From Salibacterium salarium (GTDB taxonomy: Bacteria > Bacillota > Bacilli > Bacillales > Marinococcaceae): a stretch of DNA of 64,000 bases. Of this stretch, positions 17,414 to 26,025 are shown piece by piece. Within the stretch, counting starts at the first letter, position 1, and each line of letters opens with the position of its first letter. The translations under genes were made by a program, and so were the position numbers. Where the stretch lies: positions 80,851-144,850 of the forward strand of contig NZ_JAUSUM010000004.1 in the NCBI RefSeq assembly GCF_030813635.1. Reading direction: 5' to 3'. The notes below the pieces were generated by a model, which worked only from the letters and a program-made list of their open reading frames with translations, searched no databases and was not told the origin of the DNA.

Positions 17414-18892
17414 ATGTATGAAAAGGAAATGACAGTGGAGGCCATTATTAATGGGGAAACAATAAAATCGGAAAAACATGAGGCCCGCGAAAACCCTGCC
17501 CATCCTGACCAAATAGCCGGTTTTTTCCCGGTCAACACCCAGGATGACGCAATACGTGCGATTGAAGCGGCTCATGACGCTTTTCCGGCATGGACAAACA
17601 TGGCTATGGACGAACGAATAGAGCGTATGAGAAAGGCAATTCAAAAGATAAAGGATGCCACACCAGAGATAAAAGAATTGTTATCCAGAGAACATGGGAA
17701 ACCACTGTATGATTCCGATGGAGAAATTGGTGTTTCCCTGGCATGGATGGAATTTGCCTGTGATAATGTGAAGGAAGTACTAAAAGATGAAGTGAACGAA
17801 GATGAAAACGGAAAAACTATCATTGCCAGGGACGGCATCGGCGTTGTTTCTGCTATTTCTCCTTGGAACTATCCGTTATCTCTTTCAACGATAAAAATGG
17901 CGCCGGCCTTGTTAGCCGGCAACACAATGGTTTTAAAGCCAAGTCCACTTGCACCGCTTGCCGTAAGCAAAGTTGTGGAAATGATCGCAGAAGAAATGCC
18001 GGACGGTGTGCTGAACCTCGTTCACGGAGAAGCGGACGTCGGCAAGGAATTAACCTCAAATCCAAAAGTCGCAAAAATTGCATTTACCGGCGGCACGGAA
18101 ACAGCCAAGCACATTATGAAAGCAGCGGCAGACACGATTAAAAACTTGACCCTGGAATTAGGCGGAAACGACGCAGCAGTCGTTTTGAAAGACTTTGACG
18201 TGAACGATGAAAGAGCGATGCGCCGTATGGTCATTTCCAATTTCTTAACCGCTGGACAGATCTGCATGATTGCAAAACGAATATATGTGGATCGCTCGAT
18301 TTATGATCAATTTGTAGAAAAATATATTGAAGCAGCCAATAAATGGATCAGAGTCGGAGATCCGTTTAACGAAAACGTGACGATTGGTCCTATGAACAAT
18401 AAGAAACAAGCCGATTACGTGCAAAGCCTGGTGGATGAAGCGGAAAACAAAGGCGCCGAAGTTGTAAAGCTTGGAACTATTTTAGATGAAGAAGTGTTCA
18501 ATGAAGGATATTACCTGCATCCGACAGTGGTATTGGGTGTTGATTATGACGATCCGATTGTGGAAGAAGAGCAGTTCGGTCCGACGGTTCCGATTCTCCC
18601 GTTTGACGGAGATGAACACGGCATTGAATTAGCCAACAACAGTATCTACGGACTGACGAGTTCGGTGTGGGGAGAGGAAGAACATGCTGTTCAAGTAGCT
18701 GAACGGATTCAGGCCGGCACGACCATGATTAACACGGCGGCCGTGCAGGGACTGGACGTAAGATTTCCATTTGGCGGCGTGAAACAGTCCGGAATCGGGC
18801 GTGAGTACGGGAAAGAAGGTCTTCTAGCTTATACGGATCCTCATGTGATTAATATTCCAAAAGAAGGAGAACTCCCTTATATTCCGGAATAA
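17414..18892 (+). CDS. Aldehyde dehydrogenase family protein
   Basis: The 492-residue protein has a complete aldehyde dehydrogenase core: AISPWNYPLSLSTIKMAPAL, the FTGGTETAK nucleotide turn, the catalytic glutamate in LELGGNDAAVV and the nucleophilic cysteine in TAGQICMIAKR, and the closing FPFGGVKQSGIGREYG. It belongs to the branch with LELGGNDA rather than to typical GbsA/BetB (LELGGKNP). It starts at an ATG eight bases after GGGGGAG. Its place beside choline dehydrogenase and a broken gbsA suggests that it now oxidises betaine aldehyde to glycine betaine, but this is an inference from context. Confidence 0.85.
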   Translation: MYEKEMTVEAIINGETIKSEKHEARENPAHPDQIAGFFPVNTQDDAIRAIEAAHDAFPAWTNMAMDERIERMRKAIQKIKDATPEIKELLSREHGKPLYDSDGEIGVSLAWMEFACDNVKEVLKDEVNEDENGKTIIARDGIGVVSAISPWNYPLSLSTIKMAPALLAGNTMVLKPSPLAPLAVSKVVEMIAEEMPDGVLNLVHGEADVGKELTSNPKVAKIAFTGGTETAKHIMKAAADTIKNLTLELGGNDAAVVLKDFDVNDERAMRRMVISNFLTAGQICMIAKRIYVDRSIYDQFVEKYIEAANKWIRVGDPFNENVTIGPMNNKKQADYVQSLVDEAENKGAEVVKLGTILDEEVFNEGYYLHPTVVLGVDYDDPIVEEEQFGPTVPILPFDGDEHGIELANNSIYGLTSSVWGEEEHAVQVAERIQAGTTMINTAAVQGLDVRFPFGGVKQSGIGREYGKEGLLAYTDPHVINIPKEGELPYIPE

Positions 18893-18960
18893 TGAAGCAA
18901 GTACCCGGAAGATATAAGTGAAAAAGAAATAGAGCAATTCCTTCAACGTTAAATGTAGCA

Positions 18961-18999
18961 AAAGAGAGCCTTATTCTTATTGATAGGCTCTCTTTTTTT
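18961..18999 (+). terminator. Rho-independent terminator
   Basis: AAAGAGAGCC and GGCTCTCTTTTTTT form a 10-bp stem with T run after the aldehyde dehydrogenase gene. The 70 bases before it hold a short open stretch reading KYPEDISEKEIEQFLQR that I cannot place. Confidence 0.85.
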
Positions 19000-19038
19000 A
19001 TGCTGGTAATGCCAGTGTGTTTAATATCTGTGAATTCA

Positions 19039-19737
19039 TTATTTTGCGTGGCACATCCATCCCGCCATAATCCCAGTGGAATAAAACCGGCTGATATTTG
19101 TAAACCCGGCTGCTGTCAAGAACTGTTCGATTTGAGTATCAGTCAGAAAAGAAACTTGCTTCTTAAGTTTGCCGATCATCTCGTCTAGGTGGGCTGTGTC
19201 ATGTCCGGCATCCAGCCAGAAGCTTTTCCAGACGTTTAATCTGTTATGAAGTTCAGCACTGTCGAGGTCGCCGTTCGCGCTGACGAGGACGAAAGGAGCG
19301 CCCGGTTTCAAACGATTCTTGATGGATGTGAGCAGGTTCTGTTTCTCCTGTTCATCGTGAATAAAATGAAGAACGAGGATACAGCTCGCCGCATCAAAAG
19401 GCGGGTTCTGTAGCGGAACATCGTCTATCGTTCCCTGAATGAGTCTGACGCGGTTTTCCAATTCCAGCTGCATGGTTTTGTCTTCTGCGGTTTTCAACAT
19501 GTCTTCCGACGGATCAACGCCGGTGAAGGTCCATGCCGGATTGGACGGTCCCCAGGCGGCGAGTTCATTGCCGCTGCCCGCACCAACTACCAGCAGGGAA
19601 GCCTCTTTTTCGCCCAATTGAGCCCGAAAATACGACTGCACCATTGAAAACAGCGCGTCATAGGTGGGAAGCGAGATCCGGGTGTTTTTCTCGTAGGCAA
19701 GAGCTGCTTCGGAAGTGAACGTAAATTCTTCATTCAT
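19039..19737 (-). CDS. SAM-dependent methyltransferase, class I
   Basis: The 232-residue protein shows class I methyltransferase motifs: LLVVGAGSGNELAAW (motif I, SAM glycine loop), FTGVDPSEDML (motif II acid), and CILVLHFIHDEQEK (motif IV region). It lacks features that would name the acceptor. The start is the ATG nine bases after TGGAGG; an ATG five codons earlier overlaps that site. It is directly downstream of an Rrf2 regulator gene, with a 21-bp palindrome between them that resembles sequence in front of the regulator, so the two are probably co-regulated. Confidence 0.82.
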   Translation of the reverse strand: MNEEFTFTSEAALAYEKNTRISLPTYDALFSMVQSYFRAQLGEKEASLLVVGAGSGNELAAWGPSNPAWTFTGVDPSEDMLKTAEDKTMQLELENRVRLIQGTIDDVPLQNPPFDAASCILVLHFIHDEQEKQNLLTSIKNRLKPGAPFVLVSANGDLDSAELHNRLNVWKSFWLDAGHDTAHLDEMIGKLKKQVSFLTDTQIEQFLTAAGFTNISRFYSTGIMAGWMCHAK

Positions 19738-19770
19738 TGTGAGTTCCTCCAATATTTTAATGAAAGATTT

Positions 19771-19791
19771 TATAGATCATAATTATCTATA
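19771..19791. promoter_or_regulatory. Palindromic operator candidate for the Rrf2 regulator
   Basis: TATAGAT and ATCTATA are perfect 7-bp arms around CATAATT, 34-54 bases upstream of the methyltransferase start. The core TATAGATA/TTAT recurs in the regulator's own promoter. Confidence 0.5.
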
Positions 19792-19814
19792 ATTGATCGA
19801 AAAGTAACACCCGT

Positions 19815-20216
19815 TTAAAGAACGGGAGGTGCTTTTTTGGCAAGTTCTGCGATTTTCTTCTGCTTTAATTCCTCTTCCATTTTTTCTTCCGCTGAGACCA
19901 TAACATTCTGAATCAAACAGTCTGGATGGTCGTTCAAGCAGCCATCAAAAAGGGAAACAGGGCCTTCAATAGCATGAATAATATCTAGAAACGAAATCTC
20001 TTCCCAGTGTGGAGGTAGCTTGTATCCACCGCCCGCACCGGGGGAAGATTCAATCATCCCCGCTTTGACGAGCTGCGTCAGGATTTTGGATAAATACGTT
20101 GGGGAGACTTTAAGCTTTTCTGCCATTGGCTGCACGCCAACACGCTGATTCGGACTCGTTACAGCGAGATAAAGCATTGTATGCAGCGCATAATTTGTCG
20201 CTTTCGAATACTTCAT
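19815..20216 (-). CDS. Rrf2-family transcriptional regulator
   Basis: The 133-residue protein has the Rrf2 winged helix: MKYSKATNYALHTMLYLA at the start, SPTYLSKILTQLVKAGMI as recognition helix and the wing SSPGAGGGYKL. Two cysteines lie in the ligand-loop region (LFDGCLNDHPDC), one fewer than the three used for Fe-S binding by NsrR and IscR. It may therefore sense thiol or metabolite state rather than a cluster. It starts with ATG after GAGGTG. It is likely autoregulatory and controls the methyltransferase downstream, based on the shared operator-like sequences. Confidence 0.88.
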   Translation of the reverse strand: MKYSKATNYALHTMLYLAVTSPNQRVGVQPMAEKLKVSPTYLSKILTQLVKAGMIESSPGAGGGYKLPPHWEEISFLDIIHAIEGPVSLFDGCLNDHPDCLIQNVMVSAEEKMEEELKQKKIAELAKKAPPVL

Positions 20217-20240
20217 GAACTATTCACCTCTATTAAAGAG

Positions 20241-20259
20241 TTATAATATCTATAATATC
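20241..20259 (-). promoter_or_regulatory. Promoter/operator candidate of the Rrf2 gene
   Basis: The minus-strand sequence GATATTATAGATATTATAA, 25-43 bases before the regulator start, contains two overlapping -10-like TATTAT elements and the TATAGATA core seen in the operator at 19771-19791. Confidence 0.4.
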
Positions 20260-20371
20260 TTTTAGTATAATAAAGGTCAAACTTTTTCGCTTAAAAACTT
20301 TAAACAGACTGAAGAGCGTCCAACTACAAAACCTAGATCCGCACTGTAAATTGTTTTTTTTTATTGCTGCT

Positions 20372-20833
20372 TCAATTAAAGCACCCATTATTTTTAAATA
20401 ACCTTAGATGTCTTTTCGTTATAACAGCTAATAATAATAAAGAAAAGGTAAACATCGTAAGTTGAGAAATATAGAGTTCTGCTGGAATCTCTTTAAAGAA
20501 AAGTATCATTATGATTAACTCCACAGCTCCAGAAAGAAATGAAAAACCTAGTAAAAACATAAGTATTACGATTTTTACCATTTTGTAGATTGGATTACCA
20601 AATAAATAACGTATATAAAGATATAGAACGATACTGCCTAATAAAAAATAAAAAATATAATCTTGAAAAGGCATTGTAATATACTCCTCATATGACACAT
20701 CAACAGCAATAACATTTACAGCCCACATCAAATGGAATATGAGACAAAAAGGTACAATATAAAATCCCGAAACTAGAAAAAGTGATACATCTCCAACATA
20801 TTGAAAAAACTTAAAAGTTTTATCCTTTACCAC
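20372..20833 (-). CDS. Four-helix membrane protein of unknown function
   Basis: The 153-residue product is predicted to span the membrane four times: about residues 15-40, 57-77, 84-112 and 122-142. The loop between helices 1 and 2 carries acidic residues (VSYEEY), and the C-terminal tail is basic (KRHLRLFKNN). The start is GTG, with GGAGGGG six bases upstream, and no ATG is available. I see no catalytic motif and no family I can name. The gene is monocistronic and preceded by 390 bases with one unassigned open frame. Confidence 0.6.
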   Translation of the reverse strand: MVKDKTFKFFQYVGDVSLFLVSGFYIVPFCLIFHLMWAVNVIAVDVSYEEYITMPFQDYIFYFLLGSIVLYLYIRYLFGNPIYKMVKIVILMFLLGFSFLSGAVELIIMILFFKEIPAELYISQLTMFTFSLLLLAVITKRHLRLFKNNGCFN

Positions 20834-20985
20834 AATTTTCCCCTCCCATGATGGATGGATAGTCTTCCTTTCTCACTCTACCATAATAAAACAAATGAAT
20901 TTCAATTATAGGCTGTAGTAGAAGGAGAATAGTCTGTTAAAATCTTCGGAAAGAAGGGAAGATGTATCCGGTATAGACAGAGGGC

Positions 20986-21207
20986 TTATGCTTTCTTACA
21001 TGGTCAGAAAGTGAACTGGTATACGATATTCACCCCCCCAATCTGGATGAATCGTATCTTCTAGAGCTGGCTGAACAGATGAAGATATATTCCTCCCACA
21101 GAGATTGGAGGAAATGGCATCTAGTAACTAGCTTCGTTCGACTAATAGATTTATGTATTATGATGAAAGAATACAAGCACTCCCTTTCTTATAGCATATT
21201 CTGTTAG
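20986..21207 (+). other. Open frame without a start codon, possibly a gene remnant
   Basis: Seventy-four codons are open to the stop at 21205 but contain no plausible start near the beginning. The translation includes ELVYDIHPPNLDESYLLELA and SSHRDWRKWHLVTSFVRLID, which reads like real protein. I cannot place it in a family. It is probably the 3' end of a gene whose 5' part has been lost or frameshifted. Nothing else is seen between 20834 and 21225. Confidence 0.3.
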
Positions 21208-21225
21208 AGAAGGGGGTGAGTGATA

Positions 21226-21459
21226 GTGAGAGAACATCATAGCCACCATCATAGGCATAAACATCGATGCGGATGCGAGGACAGCATAAAAAAATTAAAG
21301 AGATCCCATGATTGTAACTGTGAAACGACACGGGAATGCCTCATAGATTGCAGCGTGAATTTAAACAAGTGTCTTATGAAATGTAGATCGTGCGATGACT
21401 ACTGTTTGGAATGCTGTGTGCAAGATGCCATTCGATGTTTCGATCGATGTTTTTGTTAG
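21226..21459 (+). CDS. Small Cys/His-rich protein, probable metal binder beside copA
   Basis: The 77-residue product starts with a histidine tract (HHSHHHRHKH) followed by 15 cysteines spaced mostly at C-x2/3-C intervals: RCGCED, DCNCETTRECLIDC, NKCLMKCRSCDDYCLECC and IRCFDRCFC. The spacing resembles Cys-lined helices of the DUF326/Csp copper-storage type, in which cysteines face a helical-bundle core, but it is much shorter. GTG at 21226 has AGGGGGTG seven bases upstream; a GTG six bases earlier overlaps the site. It lies next to genes for a copper-exporting ATPase and CuA assembly factors, so copper buffering is likely. It has its own terminator. Confidence 0.7.
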   Translation: MREHHSHHHRHKHRCGCEDSIKKLKRSHDCNCETTRECLIDCSVNLNKCLMKCRSCDDYCLECCVQDAIRCFDRCFC

Positions 21460-21474
21460 ATGAAAATATGGTTC

Positions 21475-21507
21475 AAGCGGCATAAGGCATTGCCCCTTAT
21501 GTCGCTT
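21475..21507 (+). terminator. Rho-independent terminator of the Cys/His-rich gene
   Basis: AAGCGGCATAAGG and CCTTATGTCGCTT form a 13-bp stem with a single G-T pair, followed by AATTTTT. Confidence 0.8.
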
Positions 21508-21654
21508 AATTTTTATTAATACCTATTCCTTAAAAGGTTAAAACTATGAAAAGTCTGAAAAATGGTTAGGGAACTATTCTAGAGGACCAGCCCATCCAAA
21601 TTACTTCTTTTTAGTGGAAGCTCGTTGAACTTTCTTGCATATTCAACGACAGAA

Positions 21655-23856
21655 TTATATTTTCATGTTCTTCAGCCGGAGGGAATTTAACACCACCGAC
21701 ACGGAGCTGAAGGCCATCGCTGCACCGGCCAACCAGGGGGCCAAAAAACCCAGCATGGCAATGGGAATCATGAGAACATTGTACAGAAAGGCCCAAAGAA
21801 AATTCTGTTTTATATTTCTTGTTGTTTTATTACTAATGGTGATGGCATCCACGACACGATTTAGATCATTTTTTACGATGGTTATATCTCCTGATTCAAT
21901 AGCCACATCGGAACCTGTTCCTATCGCAATCCCTACTTTCGCGACCGTCAACGCCGGCGCATCATTAATACCATCTCCTACCATTATAACTCTATTTCCT
22001 TGTTGTTGTAATTGTCGTATTATTTCTGCCTTCTCCTGTGGTGTAATCTCTGCATATTGTTTTTTTATACCTACATTATGTGCAACAGACGCTGCATTAC
22101 TTCTGTTATCTCCTGTTAGCATCATCACCTTGAATCCCATTTTTTTTAAACGGGAAACGGCTATTTTTGAAGATTTATTTATTTCATCGGCGATGGCAAT
22201 AATCCCGGAAAACCGGGAATTAATTGATGCAATCATTACCGTCTTTCCTTGCCGCTCCCAATCTTTCACCATTTTTTTTGCTTTTCTAGGAAGGAGAATA
22301 GAATTATTTTTATAATACCTTGGATTGGCAATCAGTATTTTTTTACCGTTTATCGATGCCTGAACTCCATACCCCGGGAAGGAGAGGACATTCGTGGCAT
22401 GTGGAAGAGGATGTCCCTGCTTTTTCACTTCTGTTACGATCGCTTTGGCTAAAGGATGGGTGGACGTATTTTCTGCTGCGCCTATGATTTTCATGAATTC
22501 ATTTGTATCCATATGTTCCACGTACATGTCGGTGACCTGTGGTTCCCCTTTTGTAATAGTTCCCGTTTTATCCAGGGCTACAACGTTGGTTTTGCCTAAT
22601 AACTCAAGAAATCTTCCTTCTTTAAAAAGAAGACCTAACTGTGCGGCTCTTCCGCTTCCAACCATCACAGATGTAGGGGTAGCCAATCCGAGGGCGCAAG
22701 GACAGGCAATGATTAAGACGGCAATCGCTTTTTCCAATGCTCCATATATATAACCTGGTTGAAAAACCATATACCATACGGCGAACGTTACCAAGGCTGT
22801 AGTAATCACAATGGGTACGAAAACCTCCGTAATTTTGTCCGCTATATGCTGAATCGGTGCTTTCGAAACCTGAGCTTTTTCTACAATGCGAATAATGTGG
22901 GATAACGTTGTTTCCGTCCTTTTTTTCGTTACTTTCACATTCAATAGTCCATTCTTATTCATGGTCCCTGCATATATTGCATTTCCTGCAGTTTTTTCAA
23001 CGGGCATACTTTCTCCGGTTAATAGTGATTCATCCACCGTCGATGTCCCTTTTAGGACTTGTCCGTCGACCGGAACTTTTTCTCCCGGCCGAAGAACCAC
23101 GACATCTCCTGGTAGAATATTGTCGACAGAAACCCTCGATTCTTTACCATTTTCATATAAGGTGGCTGTTTTTGTCTGCAATTGATTGAGCTTTTGTACC
23201 GCTTCCGTTGTTTTCATTTTCGTTCTTGCTTCCAATACCTTCCCCAGCAGGATAAAGGTGATGATGAAGGCACTTGTTTCATAGAACAATCCGAGGGAGT
23301 GAGCATCATGAGCCGTGTGAAAAGAAGTGAATGTCAAATAGTGGCTGTAAAAAAAGGCTGTGGATGTACTTAAAACAACTAAACTATCCATATTGGCGCT
23401 TCCGTGTTTCAAGGCATTCCAGGCTCTTTCGTAAAACGGAAACCCAATCACAAACTGAATAGGAATGGTAATGGCAAGTTGAAATAAGGGATGGAGAAAG
23501 ATATCCGGGACATAAAGAAAAGAACTCCATTTGAAATGGGTTAACATGGCCCATGCCAGCGGCAGAGTAAGCAGCGCTGACACGATAAAATTCCATTGGA
23601 GCGCCTTGACTTCTCTATGTTTTGTCCTGTCCGGCTGCGCGGTGGACTTGTTTGCTTGAAAGCCGATATTATTGATTCTATTTATAATGTCAGAAATCCC
23701 TGTTTGTTTTTTATCGTACGTGAAATACCCCTTTTCCGTTGTTACATTTACATGAGCATCGGTGACGCCTTCTATTTTTGAAACGGCCTTTTCAATTCTT
23801 GTGGCACAAGCAGCGCAGTGCATTCCCCTAATTTCTAAATGGTTCGTTTCTTTCAT
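21655..23856 (-). CDS. copA: Copper-exporting P1B-type ATPase
   Basis: The 733-residue ATPase has one N-terminal heavy-metal domain (GMHCAACATRIEKA), the intramembrane metal site ACPCALGLATP, the phosphorylation site DKTGTITKGEP, the HP locus THPLAKA and the hinge GDGINDAPAL. The CPC motif with the later NxxxxxxYN/MxxSS residues in the last helices (YNVLMIP and AMAFSSVSVVLNSLRLK) marks a Cu(I) exporter. Most Bacillus CopA proteins have two heavy-metal domains; this has one. ATG at 23856 is used; a GTG 12 bases upstream is possible. It follows ctaG by about 25-35 bases on the same strand, so the two are probably an operon. Confidence 0.93.
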   Translation of the reverse strand: MKETNHLEIRGMHCAACATRIEKAVSKIEGVTDAHVNVTTEKGYFTYDKKQTGISDIINRINNIGFQANKSTAQPDRTKHREVKALQWNFIVSALLTLPLAWAMLTHFKWSSFLYVPDIFLHPLFQLAITIPIQFVIGFPFYERAWNALKHGSANMDSLVVLSTSTAFFYSHYLTFTSFHTAHDAHSLGLFYETSAFIITFILLGKVLEARTKMKTTEAVQKLNQLQTKTATLYENGKESRVSVDNILPGDVVVLRPGEKVPVDGQVLKGTSTVDESLLTGESMPVEKTAGNAIYAGTMNKNGLLNVKVTKKRTETTLSHIIRIVEKAQVSKAPIQHIADKITEVFVPIVITTALVTFAVWYMVFQPGYIYGALEKAIAVLIIACPCALGLATPTSVMVGSGRAAQLGLLFKEGRFLELLGKTNVVALDKTGTITKGEPQVTDMYVEHMDTNEFMKIIGAAENTSTHPLAKAIVTEVKKQGHPLPHATNVLSFPGYGVQASINGKKILIANPRYYKNNSILLPRKAKKMVKDWERQGKTVMIASINSRFSGIIAIADEINKSSKIAVSRLKKMGFKVMMLTGDNRSNAASVAHNVGIKKQYAEITPQEKAEIIRQLQQQGNRVIMVGDGINDAPALTVAKVGIAIGTGSDVAIESGDITIVKNDLNRVVDAITISNKTTRNIKQNFLWAFLYNVLMIPIAMLGFLAPWLAGAAMAFSSVSVVLNSLRLKNMKI

Positions 23857-23892
23857 GATCCTCACCACTTCTATTGTTTTATCTACATTCTA

Positions 23893-24735
23893 TTAATCAC
23901 TGCCTTTGTTTATAACAAGGAATCGAGGAAACCGATGACCTCCTCCATTACTGTCAAGATGCGAGACCAGGAGTAATCCCAATTTATGGGTTGCTAACAT
24001 AAGTATTCCCGCTGTTAATTGATCAAAGGTTGAATTGAATAGCGGCGGCAATAACATATTGGATGAAGCTGGTGGTAAACAAAGATGGGCAGTTTTTTCA
24101 GCAAGAAAAGGATTGTTCATGCTGTTTACCAGGGCATTGAAAATAAATAAGAGACAAGCTGGCATGATGAAAAGGCCACTCCACAATGCATAACGTTTTT
24201 TTCGTTTCCTGTCCAAACGCTGCTTTGGATCAGGCGCTGTAAGGGGCCACCACATACGAAGAGATAATATGAAAAGAAAAAATGTATATCCATCCCGAAG
24301 GAAAGGAGATTGAGAAAGAATTTCTAATACGAACGGTGTATGGTACATCAAAAACAGAACAGCAAAAATACTTAAAGCAATCATAGGGGGAAAAAATAAT
24401 TTACTTCCTGATTTGATTATTGGATTCTTGCCTATTTGTTGAAACAGAGGTTCGGGAATTCCCAATATAAGAAGCGGCGGAATAATAAAGAATAGAATAC
24501 TCATTTGGAGCATATGCAGACTGAAAGCAAAATGACTGATTGCTGTGAAAGGACTGCCCGTCGTTATGTATAAGATCCCCAGGCCGAGTAAAAAAAGAAG
24601 AGGTGTTTTTTCGTTCATTTTTATGTTGGTCCAACGCTTTACTATTAAAATATAAAAAACAGCAACAGAAATAAACACCGTCAATAACGTAGTATTCCAA
24701 GTTAATTGGCCACCAAGCAAAACATCATAAAACAT
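23893..24735 (-). CDS. ctaG: Cytochrome c oxidase assembly factor CtaG
   Basis: The 280-residue integral membrane protein matches the CtaG/caa3_CtaG family of Firmicutes: multiple helices, the SHFAFSLHMLQMSILFFIIPPLLILG segment with paired histidines in two adjacent helices (HFAFSLHM), and RMWWPLTAPDP. It assists assembly of caa3 oxidase, probably by handling copper for CuB or CuA. The start is the ATG after GAGGGGG; an ATG 27 bases earlier overlaps the ribosome site. It is the first gene of a ctaG-copA transcript and lies divergent from a Sco gene, so the copper-supply functions share one intergenic region. Confidence 0.87.
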   Translation of the reverse strand: MFYDVLLGGQLTWNTTLLTVFISVAVFYILIVKRWTNIKMNEKTPLLFLLGLGILYITTGSPFTAISHFAFSLHMLQMSILFFIIPPLLILGIPEPLFQQIGKNPIIKSGSKLFFPPMIALSIFAVLFLMYHTPFVLEILSQSPFLRDGYTFFLFILSLRMWWPLTAPDPKQRLDRKRKKRYALWSGLFIMPACLLFIFNALVNSMNNPFLAEKTAHLCLPPASSNMLLPPLFNSTFDQLTAGILMLATHKLGLLLVSHLDSNGGGHRFPRFLVINKGSD

Positions 24736-24974
24736 ATAATTCCCCCTCTTCTGATAATGCATATTTATGTTTGATTGTGTAATTTATAACAATTTATCTC
24801 TTTTCCTGATATCGTAATGTATGTTTTAAGTGATAACGATAAAATTCGTGTTATATTGTTATATTTTATTAAAAAGTATCATAATTTTTTTACATGGTAT
24901 GTCGTGGATACAACCCTTACACGTTGTTTGTTGTTAGCCGCAAGTCCTAACCTTTGAACAAAGAGGGGATTGGT

Positions 24975-25583
24975 ATGAGACAATCGTTTCACCTTTTTTG
25001 GATGATTAGTATTTTAATATGTGTTTTAAGTGGATGTTCCTGGTTACATCAGACCGGATTCTCTTCTGCAGAAAGTGGAACAGATTTAACAGACGCCGAT
25101 TTACAAATGCAATCGTTTGAATTTACCAATCAGGACGGAGAAACGATGTCCAATGAAGATTTCCAAGACACCTATTGGATTGCGGATATGATTTTCACCA
25201 GCTGTCCAACTGTCTGTAATACAATGACACCGAATATGTTGAACTTACAAGGTCAGGCAGAAAAAGCCGGGCTGGATCTTCAATTCGTATCTTTCACAGT
25301 CGCCCCCTCCTTCGATGACCCAGAACAATTAAAAAAATACGCAGAAAAATATGGCGCAGATTTTTCGAATTGGCATTTTTTAACGGGGTATACCGATGAA
25401 GACATCCGACAGTTATCACAGAATACGTTTCAAAGTGTTGTAGAGAAAATTCCGGAAGAAAATAATGTTATTCATGCGACAGCTTTTTTTCTGATTGATC
25501 CGGAAGGCAATGTAATAAGAAAGTATGACGGACTGGAAAATGACACGGAACGGATTGTGGAGGATGTAAAAAGATTAAATTGA
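24975..25583 (+). CDS. SCO1/SenC/PrrC family copper chaperone lipoprotein
   Basis: The 202-residue protein has a lipoprotein signal (hydrophobic MISILICVLSG before C20-S-W), then a thioredoxin-like fold with the copper site CPTVC in TSCPTVCNTMTP and the distal histidine in NNVIHATAFFLID. Sco proteins deliver copper to the CuA site of cytochrome c oxidase outside the membrane (YpmQ/BsSco in B. subtilis). ATG at 24975 has GAGGGG upstream; a TTG seven codons earlier does not. It is divergent from ctaG-copA, sharing about 240 bases of upstream sequence. No CsoR-type operator was recognised there. Confidence 0.9.
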   Translation: MRQSFHLFWMISILICVLSGCSWLHQTGFSSAESGTDLTDADLQMQSFEFTNQDGETMSNEDFQDTYWIADMIFTSCPTVCNTMTPNMLNLQGQAEKAGLDLQFVSFTVAPSFDDPEQLKKYAEKYGADFSNWHFLTGYTDEDIRQLSQNTFQSVVEKIPEENNVIHATAFFLIDPEGNVIRKYDGLENDTERIVEDVKRLN

Positions 25584-25619
25584 AGTGGGGATGTTGAAGA
25601 AGGGAACAGACAGAAGAAA

Positions 25620-25854
25620 CCGAAGACAATGAAGCTGGCCATCAACGTGAACATAAACTAACGGTAACATCTCATCTTATGAAATCTGACAATCCTCACG
25701 GTATGTGATAGAAGGTGAAACGTTATCCTCCGTGCTCGTTCATGAGAACTTAAGTATTACCTTTGTTTAGGCTCATACAGGGAAGCAGTCCGTTGCTGTG
25801 ATCGCAGAAGCACCGATTTCATCTCCCAATCATCGCAGTTTTATAATCTTGTAA
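25620..25854 (+). pseudogene. Decayed gene fragment downstream of the Sco gene
   Basis: One frame reads DNEAGHQREHKLTVTSHLMK, a stop, IEGETLSSVLVHENLSITFV, a stop, then AHTGKQSVAVIAEAPISSPN to a final stop at 25852. The pieces look like one former extracellular protein with two nonsense changes. I cannot identify the family; a copper- or oxidase-related lipoprotein (YtkA/FixH-like) is only a guess from position. The rest of 25584-26025 shows nothing else. Confidence 0.35.
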
Positions 25855-26025
25855 TTGTACCTTATTCGTTTTAACAAGAAGCTAGACTCTTAATTTTTTG
25901 TTATATTGTTACTAACATTACTTAATTAATAAATTTACTTCCGAAGCAATTGGAGGTGAGAATATTAGAAACAAAAATACAATTAAGTATATAGAGCATA
26001 TAAGTTAAAAGAAAGGCGAATGTAA

